A DNA stretch of 64,000 nt from Pipra filicauda (lineage: Eukaryota; Chordata; Aves; Passeriformes; Pipridae), in contig NW_024104311.1 of the NCBI RefSeq assembly GCF_003945595.2, positions 186,001 through 250,000 of the forward strand, given 5' to 3'. This document shows, one piece after another, positions 12,301 to 25,107 of this stretch. Every line of letters begins with the position of its first letter. The stretch's first letter is position 1. The position numbers were made by a program, and so were the translations under genes. The notes below the pieces were generated by a model. It saw only the letters and a list, made by a program, of their open reading frames with translations. It did not search any database and had not been told where the DNA came from.

Positions 12301-14449
12301 AAAAAATGGCACAGCAAAGAGGAAGCAAACTCTATCCACTGCCCATTAAAGACAAGGCAAGAAAGAGACATTTAGGATGGCAATAAGGAAAACCTTTTCA
12401 GTACAGGCACCTGATCTCAAGTTGCTTGCCTAAGGCATGTGGGAAGGTGTGAAATTTCCATCTTCTATATGTAACGCTTCAAAAAAAGTTGATGCTGGTG
12501 TAGGAGGACAAATTATCCAGATTCTCTAGTATTCCATTGTTTTCTCCACTCATTACTGAATAGTGTTTGAACTTGTTTAAAATACTTCTACTGAAATAGC
12601 AAAGTCCTCCTACTCACTTTCCATCATCATGCACTCATTATTTAAATAATATTTGAACTACCATTCAATCCCGATCCGCCAAAATATGTAGAATACTTTT
12701 TCACAAAAATGTATAATTAGTAATTTTCCATTTTCCCCTGAAATTTTATTTTCAGTGCCTAAAAAGTAAGCTTCACTAACAACATGTCCGGTACTACACC
12801 AGTGTACAGTACAGTAACTAGAACCAGTGGGTTCACTATGGATATTTCTTCCACTACCTTGTTCGTGTCTTTCTTACACTTTTTTCAACATAAAAGTGAA
12901 GACTTTGTACACTAAAAAGATTCACTAAAAAAAAAATTTTTGTTTGAATCAAGCATAACTAAATAACTAAAAATCAAATTATTTCAGACACTCTCATTTA
13001 ATGGAATTAACAGCCTCTACTGAAAGCTAGAGTCCTTCAACTGGAGCACAGAGAGGGGCTGCCTGTGCACTCCTAGTCCTCTGCAGCAAGCAGTAAAATG
13101 AAGCCATCTAAATAACCTCGGGCAACTCAGCTGCAATGTTGGCTGTAAAAATTCTTTCATATTGAAATAGGATAGAAATAAACTCACAACTAGCTACGAT
13201 GCTTCAGTTGAAAGCAGCTTCTTAAAGAGTGATAAGATATCCTGCCAAGAGGTTGACATCCAATCATTTTTAACTTCCAGATGTGCACATATGCTTTCCT
13301 TGTCTACTTCTAATAAAAATGTTTTGTCCAAAATATTGCAGAACAGTCCATACAGGACAGCTCATTATGTCTTCTTATAATTTTTTCAAAACTAAAACTG
13401 AACAGAAAAAAACCCATCATTTTTTTTTCTTCTATAAGCCTTTCCCTTCTTCTCACCTCCCCCCACCACAGGTCCATACTCCACTCTTAGCAGAAGAAAG
13501 CTCTCAAGGCAACAGTCATGGCTAAAACCCAAGCTTCACATCAAAGGCATAAACAGCAGCTACAGGGCAAAGCACAGCTGGCAGCAAGGTCAGCCACTGG
13601 GGACAAAGGCTACAAATCAGAAGGTGATAGGACACATGAAAAGCCAAAGTTTGATGGAATAGGGGCAGGGAAAAAGAATTTAGATTGGCCTTTTGGAAGA
13701 AAACCAGACATACTTTTAACCCTAGTTCAAATAGATAACTTTCTAAAGAAAATATTCCCCAGTTAGAAAATACCTGTAATAGGGATGTCTGCCTAGCTCA
13801 GCTCTGTATATCTAAATAGTACATATTTTTGAAATTTGACTTAACAGCTGATCTTCACTGACACCAGTGCTAAAGTTGGTACCCATCAGTTGGTGGAAAG
13901 GGGAAAACAAAATTATCTACTTGGTTGAGAACATTTGCAGGGGTTTACATACTTCATGAATAATGTTTTCATGATTTCGTACTTAGTCTTACCTTTTTTG
14001 TCATCACTGGTGATGGAAGTAAATTTTTAAACTTGAACAGGAAATTCAGCCTTCTCACTAAACAGTGAAAATGTGCCTTTGCTAGGTGGAAAAGGTCATA
14101 TTTGCTGATGACTGTATTCATAGCAGAAACTGTCTAAATCAAATTTAAACTGAAGAAGGGCTTAATCATGCCTAAAAAATGTAACGCAGCTGTATTTTTC
14201 AATAAAAGTTTTAAAAAGAAGATGCCAAAATGCATCCAACAAAAACAGCAGAGAACAGGCAGATCAACTGCTGCATGGTTCATACCAAGCCGGCATCTGA
14301 CAGCTTTCAAAGCTGAAGCGATGAGATGTTTTCCTCCCAGAGTCAGAGACAACAGATAAAAGCAACCTTCTCCCCAAAAGAAAACAAGTAAATACAAGTC
14401 GAAGAGGGAGAATGAGATCTAATTAATTTCTTGTGTGTTCGTTACTCAC
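9301..14449. other. Noncoding AT-rich DNA
   Basis: Very AT-rich between 9,300 and 10,150. Open frames such as 10,196-10,444 and 10,937-11,242 (plus) show no domains and no gene-like context. No repeats are recognised. Confidence 0.6.
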
Positions 14450-14509
14450 AAGCACCGCCACCGCCAGGCGGGAGCGGGCACAGCAGCCAGGGCACAGCGG
14501 GGACAGTGG
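14450..14509 (-). other. CpG-rich exon-like block, 20 codons
   Basis: A GC- and CpG-rich island of about 90 bp in AT-rich surroundings. On the minus strand an excellent acceptor (CTCGTCCTTGCCCCAG) precedes 60 nt, and a perfect donor (GTGAGT) follows. Frame 0 reads PLSPLCPGCCARSRLAVAVL. All three frames are open, so coding cannot be judged from the reading frame. It may be a phase-0 exon of the PDZ unit, or a small promoter/first exon. No domain is recognised. Confidence 0.3.
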
Positions 14510-15229
14510 CTGGGGCAAGGACGAGGTGGGTGTGACAGAAAGCCCCTAATGCAGAGCTGCCTGTATGAAACCATATGAATTTGCAAACCCCGTCTAGGCA
14601 TTCGACACAGTTTCCCTCTTACGGCGTATCAGGAACATTTTAACCAGCACGTGTTTCATGGTGCACTTTCAACTTTCCTGCTCTTGGAAACCCCTGGCTG
14701 CATCCCTTTCCCTGGCACTTTACAGTGCAAATATTTTACTGCTGTGGAGGCCTGTGGCAAAACTCCAGAAATGGTGAAGTCAGGTGGAGAGAGAGATATA
14801 ATCCTCTTCTGCACACTGGGGAAGATAAATCTACGGTCAGGCATGGCTGAAGTGCCTCATTACACTTGGCTGCAGAAGACCTCTGCACAAGGAAAGCAGG
14901 TGACCTGTGCTTCTGCGCTCATGAAGCAATAGGCTCGTGATAGCACCTCTTGTCAGTTGGGGTTGGGAGAGGGAAGCACATAATTCAGTTCATCCTTACA
15001 TTTGGAGCAGCCACACTACTCTCAAGCACAGCCAGAGAAGCTTTGGCACCACACTTTTAAAAGTGCTGCCTGGGTTTTGTGTGCGGCAGCTTGGTGAGAG
15101 TCTTGAGCAAGGTCTACCCAAACAGCCCACCCTTATTCCCTGACCTTGTTGCTATTCCCACATGTGCCTGGTGATTTTCTCCGAAATCTAATGCAGCTCA
15201 GCATGATTTCCTGGAAGTTCAGTGCACCA

Positions 15230-15424
15230 GGCAGGTGGTAAAACACTGGAACAGGTTGCTCAGAGAGGTGTGGATGCCCCATTCCTGGAAATATTCAAGG
15301 TCAGGTTGGATGGGGCTCTGAGAAACCTGTTCTAGTTGAAGATGTCCCTACTCACTGCAAGGGGGTGGACAAGATGACCTTTAAAGGTCCCTTCCAAACC
15401 TAACCACTCTATGATTTTATGAAA
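15230..15424 (+). mobile_element. CR1 LINE 3' fragment, plus strand
   Basis: Begins GTAAAACACTGGAACAGGTT (the KHWNRLPRE region), has ATGCCCC...GGAAATATTCAAGG, and ends GGTCCCTTCCAAACCTAACC then ACTCTATGATTTTATG. This is the terminal part of CR1, about 195 bp. Confidence 0.92.
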
Positions 15425-18400
15425 ATTTCCTCTGTGGGAATTTTCTAGATATCAATATATTTTACAGCTCAGGTTTAAAATCAGGTATTTTCTCTACTTC
15501 TTGGAACAGCAAGAGAACATCTGGCATGTTTTATTTGTCTTCTAGTGTGTAGCATATATAACATTTGGCCATGTCACATTTAAAGTAAAGCCCACTTTTG
15601 TTTTTCCTCTCCAGCAGCTCAGTGCCTTCCAAAGGCAATGCACAAGGCAAGAAAGGTGGAGTTCCGTCAAACTCACCACAACAACGGAAGATCAATGTCC
15701 ATCATGTCATATTTGCATTGCCATTAGACACAAAAGGCTTCTATATGATTTCAATTGCATATGAAAATTGTCCTTGCTCCATTTCTTTCATCTACTAATG
15801 TACCACTGAATAGTGACTTCCCTGCCACTGGAACCCGATAGAGAGATTTTCATGTAAGTGCTTTCTGTGTAATCATTTATGGCCTGATGCTATAAAAATA
15901 TTGAAGAAAATGTATTGCTTTGATCACACTGGGAGACTTAAAAGGTACTGCTCCCATAAGCAGTGCTACCCACAGCCCAAGTTACCAATCCTTTGATTTT
16001 TAAGAAAGGTCATCACCCCTACAGAAGGCAGTGGCTGTATCTGAATGCTTGCAGGAATTCAGTACAGTCTCTTCTCCTGCTGAGCTCCTGCAGAGTCCAT
16101 GAGGGCATCTTTTACAAGGGGAGATGTTGCTGGTAATCTGTGTGGTTGTTTGAATATTTATCCTTTTTTATTCTCCAATAGTATGCTATGTCCTACAGCA
16201 TAGTTCCAGGTGCCTTGCTTGAGTCTTCTTGCCTGTTGCACGTGTTTTTGCTTATATTGTCTGCAGTGCTTATATTGTCTACCATATAATGGGTTTATTT
16301 TGTAGATTGTTTTTCTCTAACTTTGAGGTATTTTAATGTGGTGTCTTGAAAAGATCAGCTAATGACTTGTCTTTTTTAAAGGTTTTTCATATTTAGCATT
16401 TTTTACTTACAAGCTCTGCAAAATCCAAGAATTTAAAGTTTGAAGTGAGTCAGCTCTGACCAAGTCCTGTGAGAAAACTACTTAAAAGGAAGAGAGGAAA
16501 AAAGTTACACTGTGCAAACAGAAGCATTTGTTGGGAGCAGGAACTTAATTCCAAATTCACAAAATAAGTTCCCCAACCACTACACTATAGAGGTAAACAC
16601 AGTGTCTACACCACACACCTTTATGTTTCATCTTTCATCCTGACTCAGAAATAATCTGTTGCTCAGATAAAAGCAGAACCAAACTAGCAGATGAACTGGA
16701 GAAGGCAATCACATGGCAGATGGGTGCTTACACTCCACTGAAGCTCACACGATGACTACAAGGTTAGCTAAACCAATGAGGCCATGTGCATAGGCTTCTT
16801 TGCAAACATACATAAACCTGCACAAGATGCAAGGCAGTGAAGAGTCAGACTCCTGATTTCTAAAACTAACTTAGTTTGTCAGAATAGAAAACAAAACAAA
16901 CATAAAAACACCAACGCCCTTAACTGACACGATTCAGAGTCGTGAAAATGTTTTGGAGAAGGGATAAAGCAGTTCCTCATAAGAAACTTGAAGTATTAAG
17001 TCTTATAGTGCTATGGGAACAGGTCACTCAAACACTGTATGTGATGTGAGCAAGGTCTTTACTGTTTAAAACAAGCTTCAGAAGAAACGTGGCTTTGTTG
17101 ATGATAGGAACTGAATCACTCTTTAGTTGTCTTCTTTTACACTGTTTTTCTGATTTGAGTACTCCATTGGCTTTGCTTTTAAAATTGAACAAAGTAAGAT
17201 GATGACTAAAGAAATAAGAAAGAAATTCTATTATGTTTATGTTGTATGATTTCAGTTTTCTGATATGTTTAAAACTAACATGCTCTGATGAATAAAGGGT
17301 TTGATATTTAGATTTTTGAAGATTTTTTTAACTAGTATATGTGCATCAAGTTTTTTTCCTGAAAAGTCTGTATCAGCTGGAAATGAAGAAGGTAGACCTG
17401 CTCGGATTCCCATCCATTTAAGGTTTCTCACAGCTTGTATACAAACAATGTGAGACAGAAGCAGAAAACCAGCAACCTATGTATTGTGGAAGCATGGTAT
17501 ATATGCTTATTCACTTTCTGCAGGCACGGGAGCATTTCACTTTGATACATGTTCTCATTCACTGAAGATGTGTGTTTTCTCACTGTAGTTAGGAACACTT
17601 GGAATCTCTGCATTTTTAAACAAAACATCCAAAACATTTGGTTTTTTTAGCTTGATGAAGTTCTTCAGATTTTTCCAATACTGTAAGCTTTTTTTTTTAC
17701 ACAATCACTTTTAATTGATAATTCTTACTTTAACCTTCCTTGAAAATCTTCAGTATAAGTGACATTTGTACCCCCAGTGAACTACATGAAAAAAATCTAA
17801 CTGAGGGAATTCCCAGGGCAAAGGTATAAAATTAGATAAAATAATATGGTAAGAATTGAAGTGAAATATCTAAGACTTGAGATTAATTATGAAGTATTTA
17901 ATATCCTTAAGATATTGATAGGGCCAAAAATGGATCAGAGAAGACGACATGATGATGAAGTGATATGAGATGCTGAAATCTGTCAACACTCACCATTCAG
18001 TCAGACAAAAATCCATTAGGAATTTCAGTCAGAGCTTGAATAAAAATATTTATGATACAGAAAGATTTTGAAGAGTTGGCTCTATGTTTGAGAGCATGGA
18101 TAGGAAACAACAGAAAACTGGAAATGAAAACTCCAGAATCCAAGTTAAAATTCCTCCTGTTATAGTCAGCATGGGGCACTGTGTTTGCAGTCCTGATTTT
18201 TCCACCCCTGTAGTTAGATATGCAGTATTTTACTCACAGTCTGCATGTAGACAGCCATATCAGCTGTGATTTTAATCTCTTATAGTTTGATGAACATCTT
18301 TACATAGTCTTATTTTAAGATCACCATTTTAAAATCCAAAGACTTGGTTTAAGTTAACTTACAATATTTTTCTTTAGATATATACATATTAAACAAAGTA

Positions 18401-20953
18401 AAATAAACTGTTTTCATTTTTTTGAGGTGTGATTAGCATAACTGAGGCAAGTCTAAAAAATATTGTATTTAAAAAAGCATCTAATTGTAATTAAAGTTCT
18501 GGTGCCTCTACATTTCAGTATAATACTCAATCATAATTAAAACCAAGCGAGATTCTCATTTTTCCTTTGCAAAACTGTGACTCAGAGTGAAAGAACATTT
18601 CATTTGTCCAATTAATTACTGGTCATTCACACTGTCATGAAATCTTAAAGCTGGCAAAAAGGGTTTGAAATTGAGTTTGGTTGGATGAGTTAACAGTTCA
18701 AATGAGCCTTTTAAAAACAGTCAGAGCAACCAAGCCCAAGGCAAACCTGGACCTGGCAGCAGCATTACCCTTCGTAATATCAGAGCACCAGGCTCAGAGA
18801 CAGGATGGGCAATAGCAAGAGATGGCTAGAAGGCTATGGCTAACAAGTTCAAGACAAATATTATCACAGATAGCATATGCAAAGAGAATGTTTATTAAAA
18901 TGCAATAAAAATAAATAAATGAAGAAAGTATCTGCTGGTGGGCAGAGTGATGACATGGAAGAGAGGGAGAAGGAAGACAGGCACCATCCAGCACACATTC
19001 AGTTTTTGCAGGAAGAATAATAGAAGTCTTTGGTTTTTCTGCCATCGTGCTTCTCTCCTTCCCTCCCTAGATATAGACGCACTCATCTTCTTGTGAAACC
19101 TGATCAGAAATACAAAGGAAGCAAACCTTCCTATATTCCTAGCACAGAACAAGATTCTGTATTAAGGTCCTACTGCCACCTGCTTATCTGAACATGCAAA
19201 GCAAGTCCTCCATAAGAAGGCAGGCTTATCTTTCAGATAAGACAGTTACTGAGGAATAAGAGAAACTTCAAAGCAAGAGCAGATGAGATACTGAGAGTTC
19301 CAAAGTCAGCAGGATACTCCCAGCAAGTCCATAATCCCTAAGATTGATGAATGCTGCTCTAGGTTACAGGTGATAACATACACTATTTGCTACAGCACAA
19401 AGATTTTGATTTCAAAAAAGAAACAAAACCAGAAATGCAAATGTTTCTTCACAAAAGAACTTGTACATGGGCTACTTTTGACACTTGGAACATATTCAGC
19501 CAGTTGACTTCCTCTGTGTATGGTGCCCTAAGTTAAGTGGTTTGGCCTTATCTTCCTCCTCCTCCCTCTATAGCTGAAGAATTTTAAAGGGAGGCATTAT
19601 TTTCCAAAAGGCATACAACATAAAAATATGGTCATTTCCTCTTTCAGGATGAAAGCACTAGAAGTCAGATACCCCTGCAAGAGATCCAGGACACTAGCAA
19701 TGTGTGAATAAACCCTTTCAAGAGTGGTTCCTCTAACAGGAAGCCTCACGCTTCCTGCAATGCTGGTTAGAACCATAAGAAACAGCTACCAAGTAGAGCT
19801 GGACAAAAAAAACCCCAAATTGAAGGAAGTGTTTTCATCTGGAAAATAAAACTGGTCTAAATGTTTCACAAGATGATGTTGAAGACCAGAGGCCTCAAAA
19901 TAAGTTTCTTTAAGCAACTGAATAGAAAACTTTTCTTAGACCATATTATGGACAAATGCTGCAGCTCAACCTTTCTCAAACAGTGATTAACAGAGAAAAA
20001 CAGATTTGCATGGTCAATTTGCTCACTTTTGCAGTCAACTAACAAATCACATTATTTTAAAAAATCTGAGTGGCTATTAAAACGTGAATATGGTCTTTGA
20101 TTATAGTCTTTTATATAATATATGAATTTCCATTTTTTGCCACTAGCTGGGTTTTGAATGGTATTCATGGAAAAGGATAAAAAAAGGCTGGAAGAAGAGG
20201 AATCAAACAAAGCATTCCTCTGGCATTTGCTGTAGGAGAAACACTTTTTCCTTCTTGGTACTTCAGGTTTCAAAAAAGTAGAATGCTTTTTGACCTTAAT
20301 TTTTCAGATACCTTAATCTTATTGTATCTTCCTAGTAGAACCATAGTTTCATGTGTGCAGGTAGATGAAAAGATTAGGGTAAGTCTTCAGAGAGTTTTAT
20401 TTGCTAGAGAAGTTCACAAAAGTGACTCAGATTTCTAAAAGCTACCCTGCAGGCTCAGCCATTTCCCTTAGTAAGCAATAGGCTTACTCTCGTCTGACAC
20501 TGGTCACCTAAAATATGGGCATGTCTTAGCCTGTTGCACAAGTTCCCCCTCCAGTCAAAAAATGAAAATTGTCACCTCCAGGTAGCAGTTCAACCTCTCC
20601 CTCCTAAAAGAGGGACCCTGGAAATGCTGCCCCTTCCATTAGCTAGAGAGAGAGTCCAGACAATATAATAAACACTTAAGCAGGAGGGAATGGACACCAC
20701 CCTCAAAGTCCCCAAACCAGAGTGCTTCAAAAGCTCTGGTCTGCTACACTGATGCCTACCCAGGAGCTGAGCTCCTCCAGAAGCCATGTTCCAGCTGCAG
20801 TGACAGCCAAGGAAACGCCTGGTAGGGTCTCTGATCATTGGTATGTGTCTTGCTACTCATAAGATCTGTGCCAGTCTTAATTAGCATTAATGCCAGACAA
20901 CACAAATTACTTAGGTAAGAATTATTTGTTATTTACTGGGCCATCTTACTTAC
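15425..20953. other. Noncoding, presumed intron or intergenic
   Basis: No exon with both splice sites and an open phase-0 frame was found. An acceptor/donor pair near 20,800-20,765 gives only 35 nt, and I rejected it. Confidence 0.55.
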
Positions 20954-21049
20954 TGTTATGATGTGATTTACTGTTGGGAAGTGGCTGCCCTTGGGTGAAG
21001 CTTCAGTAGGACCAGCATCAAGGACAGCAGGTTCTGAAATGAAGGTAGC
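20954..21049 (-). CDS. Exon-like block E, unknown
   Basis: Thirty-two open codons, phase 0-0. Encodes ATFISEPAVLDAGPTEASPK and GSHFPTVNHIIT. The acceptor is a run of T ending in AAAG, and the donor is a perfect ACA|GTAAGT. Both other frames contain stops. It follows the PDZ exons by 1.7 kb but does not look like the missing PDZ second half: there is no H-x-x-AV helix. It could be linker or a chance exon. Confidence 0.45.
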
Positions 21050-22772
21050 CTTTAAAAAAACACACCAGAAACACATACTTTTATTCTGAATGCAGAAGAG
21101 CAATTCCCTCCCTCTTAGGTTAGTATACAAATACTTTGCCCTATTGTTATATGTGGTTGCACAATGAAAGCAATCAAAATTGTAATTCTTGCTGTTCCCC
21201 ATTTTTGATGAATTGTATATTTGAACTGTTGAAATTATCCGTTCAAGAATAAGAAGTTGTAACACACAGTTTCAAGAGAAAAATGCTCATTATTTGTACC
21301 CAGATTATCCCTGTGGTCAAAACATTAGGATTCCTATAGTACATCTGATTGCATTAATTCCTTTTCATCAACCACACACACAAAAACCAGATTCATTTTC
21401 TGTATTCTTTAAACAGATGAATGATTCTGCCATCTTGTGGGAGATGGAGAAATCCTAACTATTTGTATGATAACAACAGCAGAGCACAACAATATGGAAA
21501 AGAAATTTCCTGTATTTTTCACTTGTTTCAATACTGATTAAGTGAACAGATACTAGCAGTTATTATATTCCAAATAGCCCCAAAAATAAGAAATTAATTA
21601 CAGCCTTGTGGGGGAACCTGACAAAAGGGGTTCATTTTTAAGATACTGAGTTTATTAGAAACTCTGCTCAGAAGGTAAAGGTACAGCAACTAAAAATCCT
21701 GATTTTTTTTCCCCTGATGATCTGATAATGTGAAATATGTAAAGAATTATTTAAACTCTCACATCTGTTAAAATACCTTTCATAAAAGAAAAATTGTAAA
21801 ATTATACAGAATTTTATCTATAATTAACCTTTTAAAAACTGTTAAACTAACACGGTATATGGATTATAGAACACAATTCTCTGCTAATAATTCTATAGCA
21901 TAGTTTGACAAAATTAGTAGATTAATTTATGATTAAATAGTCTTGGGCTGACAGAGGTTGTATCCATATTCCTGACAATTTAACAGACATACAGTGCTGT
22001 TTGCTCTATCTCATCTTAATTCGACATGGAGTATGCTGCAGTAAAGAGTATTCATTTAAGCAAGTATAAATGACAGTTTAAGAGAAGGAGCTGAAAAGAA
22101 GCCATGGACCAGTTTCACCTCAAAGCAATTTTGTAGAGGTTCCCCTCCTACTCCACTATTTTCAGTAGGTAGAAACCAAACAGTACGTCTAAAATATATA
22201 TCACAAAACTGTATACGTGCTCTTGGGAAACTGAAGATCAAGACAGTGGTTTCTGCTGAGAAAGATGAGGCTTGAGGTGGAGCAGCCCGAGAGACACATC
22301 TATCCCTTGGGCACTTGGCACTGCAAGCCTCCATCAGGGGAGTTGTTTTGAGCTGTTCTCTCCCCATCAAAAATTACCTTGGGGAAACAAGCTCACCTAG
22401 TTTATATTTCTTTGTTACAACTGCAATGAACTCATCTAGTAACTCTAAACCATGACATAGGAAAGCTTCTTGGACCAGGTACAACCGCATTTGTTCTTAC
22501 ATAACTGCTTATTAAGACCATTATTTTCCTATGTGAATCAGTCATTTAAGTGAATAATATTTTGTTAAGCACTTTGAACATAAAGATCTGACAACCAGAA
22601 TATATTAAGAAGGAATACGACAATTTAATGTTATTATAATTTCTTCATAATAAGTATCTAAAAAAGCTAAGGCAAGCCTAAATCTGGATCTCAAATTCCC
22701 CAACTCTGAGTGATTTGATTTAAAAGACAACAACAAGAGAATACACTCCGCATTGACAAAGAACACATCTAC

Positions 22773-22850
22773 CTCAGCCACTCTGTCTCCTGCTTGTACT
22801 CCAGCCAAGTCTGATGGGCTGTCTTTCGGCAGCCGTGCAATCAAGATCCC
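22773..22850 (-). CDS. PDZ domain exon, middle part
   Basis: Twenty-six codons, phase 0-0. Encodes GILIARLPKDSPSDLAGVQA then GDRVAE. This continues the preceding exon as PDZ strands beta-C and beta-D: G-[IV]-[FL]-[IV]-x-[RK]-[VL], then SP(A/S)...AGVxxGD+[VI]. The acceptor is GTCTTACCAG. The most likely donor is GAG|GTAGAT, where LAP-type PDZ domains continue with V/I-N-G. Read-through beyond the donor (VDVFFVNAECILLLL) does not resemble PDZ sequence. The alpha-B helix and last strand must come from another exon, which I could not find. Confidence 0.78.
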
Positions 22851-23527
22851 CTGGTAAGACAAAAGACAGGTTTTAGACCTGACAGAATTTCTTCTATTGT
22901 TCTTAGATGTAAAAAGCAAATGGGAAGTAATTAATTTTCAAGACTTGTTGTTCTGTTGCCCCCTATAAAATTAAAACCTAAATGCCTTAGCACATTAGCA
23001 AGGCCAAAAAAAAAAGTCTCCATGGCTGACACATACAATAATGAACAAAAGTCAGTAATTGTTTACACTGTGCCATGGGGGACAGATTGGGAAACAAAGA
23101 TTTATTTAAATGATAATTCAGTGAGAAGTTGTGAGAAATACTTCTCTCAAGTCTAGTTAGTTCCTGGGAATTAGCAAATGGGAGGGAGAGCATGTGGATT
23201 GCCAAGGGAGTGACCTCAAATTGAAGCAGAAAATGGAAATTAGACAACAGTGTTTCAGCCATCAGGTTGCCTCTGGAAAATCATTGGTTTACCTTGGGTT
23301 TTCTCTCCAAAATCATCCCTCCAGAAGCTTCCCCATCAAAAGCTAGTGTCAGCTCCTACTTTAGGAAATAAGTTACGCATGTTTACCCTTGCTAGCTTTA
23401 TCACAAAGACAATAATGTTACATGAAGGACAACCTCAGAAAGAAAACAACAAAACACAATAGCTCAAAGAACTACTCATCGGTCTATTTCTAATGATCAG
23501 TAGATAAATTTTGAATAAGAAATGCAC

Positions 23528-23617
23528 CTCATCACTGTCTTTACACGAGGGTGAGCCCTTTCCACCAGCAATGCTAATACCAAGGCTCCCCATTTGGCTG
23601 CACACAGTAATGGTTAC
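23528..23617 (-). CDS. PDZ domain exon, N-terminal part (Scribble PDZ1-like)
   Basis: Thirty codons, phase 0-0. Encodes VTITVCSQMGSLGISIAGGK followed by GSPSCKDSDE. The carboxylate-binding loop is SLGI in place of the classical GLGF, followed by the beta-B strand ISIAGGKGS. This is nearly identical to the first PDZ domain of Scribble (GGLGISIAGGKGS). The acceptor is TTCTTTACAG and the donor GAG|GTGCAT. The exon ends at the DE|GI junction, where the next exon resumes the PDZ fold without a break. Nothing in mammalian LRRC1 or MLIP, as I know them, corresponds to it. Confidence 0.8.
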
Positions 23618-24870
23618 CTGTAAAGAATTACAATGGGTGAGTAGTCTGATTAATCAAAAACATTGCCAACATTAGCATTGAAAATCTACTTCTCACTCTG
23701 AACACCAGCAGACATGACCCTAGAGAGCTCAGCCCAGAGAAGAATGGTGCTACGCTTCAACACTGGCACATGCAAGACTAGTCTTTACTCTTCAATAATA
23801 CCAAGAATGCATGATTTCTCCAGGTGTTAGAGTCATGCCAAAACCATATAAGGTTGTTTATAAGGCTACTGACCAACCAGTTGCTTCACAAAACCCACAG
23901 ATTCACTAAGCATTCACGATGGCAACAATGCCAGTCAGTACACAGGAGAAGTGAAGAGTAAATATTATTTGATAAATTTATGAAAAATCTTTGCTTTTAA
24001 CAAATTTATGCAAATTTAACAAATGTATGCAGTTACTCTTGCACATAGAAGATACTCATCTGAAATTCCTAATTCCTAAAATATATGAAAAGACCATATC
24101 AGCCAAATGAAAACCACTCTGCCACATGTGGCTTACACTTAGCATTACCTGAATGCTCAACACTTCACAAGTCCGTGACTGCCAGCAGTGCTTTGGTGAC
24201 AGGTCCCAGCACCGGTGCCACTTTTGGGCAAGCTACCTTTCCTGGTGCTGCATCCTGTCCCACAGGCAGTCAGCAGAGGTGTGCCTTGTACCCTCCCAAG
24301 AGACAATCCATAAAGTATGTTTCCTCCTCATGTCCTCCAAAGCATGCCAAGATGGGATATATCCATTGAATTCAGACCATAGCTTTTTCATAACTTTCAG
24401 CCAAAATCTTGCAGTTCTCACTGATAAATTTTCACTTGAACATTCCCACTCCTTTTCACAGGATGGAGGCTTTCTCATGCCATGAGGGTAAGACCATGCC
24501 ACTGCTCCAAAACCGTGGACTAAATAAAGACTTAGCTGAGTGCCCACCTGCACAAACTCTTGACTTGAGCTCACAAAACCAAAGCTGGATATATAAAATG
24601 AGATGCATGGCTACAAGGAAAGTGAGTTTTGTCAGTTTTTTTTCAAAGGAAAATTCTTTTTATACATAAACCAGGGGGAGCAAGGATGACCTTCAGCTTA
24701 CCCTCTCTAAGTCTCATGAAATCTACCATGCAATGTCCCCCTTCTATGCATATTTTATAAACTGCCACACACAAGAAGAGGACTTACCCCCCACCCCCAA
24801 CGCATGGACTTCCCCACAGAAACACAGAGCCCCTCCACCAGCAAGCCCAGCCCATGCAGCAGTTCAATAC

Positions 24871-25107
24871 CTTCAGTGGGGTCTGTGGCACATCCATCAC
24901 CCTCAATTCCTCTGGGATCCGGCTGCTCTCACTGGGGAAGCTGCCTGCTGAGGAGACAGCTGGCTGCACCTTAGTGTTAGTCCCTGGAGGATTCTTCCCT
25001 TTCATTGCCAACTTGTGCTTTTCTTGAAGAGTTGTTCTGGTATTTCTTTGATCTCTCATGCCACCATTGCTATCAAAAAGACTGCCGGAAAACTTGGAAA
25101 TAGGTTC
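24871..25107 (-). CDS. Exon-like block B, Ser/Pro-rich linker leading into PDZ
   Basis: Seventy-nine open codons, phase 0-0. Begins EPISKFSGSLFDSNGG, passes through a basic stretch (EKHKLAMKGKN) and ends SSRIPEELRVMDVPQTPLK. The acceptor is TTTAACCCCCAG and the donor AAG|GTATTG. The composition suggests a disordered linker. Its last residues sit where Scribble has the segment just before the first PDZ beta strand (a RIEEEEL-type motif, from memory), and RIPEEL is a weak match. No stop occurs across the block. Confidence 0.62.

Noticed and set aside
14134..14397. Minus-strand frame with NHAAVDL, considered for the missing PDZ helix
   Set aside because: No phase-0 acceptor or credible donor is present, there is no V/I-N-G turn, and it lies more than 6 kb from the PDZ exons. 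The resemblance is too short.
20765..20800. Acceptor and donor pair around LEHGFWRSSAPG (minus)
   Set aside because: Only 35 nt and out of phase with neighbouring blocks; no homology.
22056..22370. 104-residue minus-strand ORF between PDZ exon and block E
   Set aside because: A good acceptor precedes SAETTVLIFSF, but the phase is wrong and no PDZ helix is encoded.
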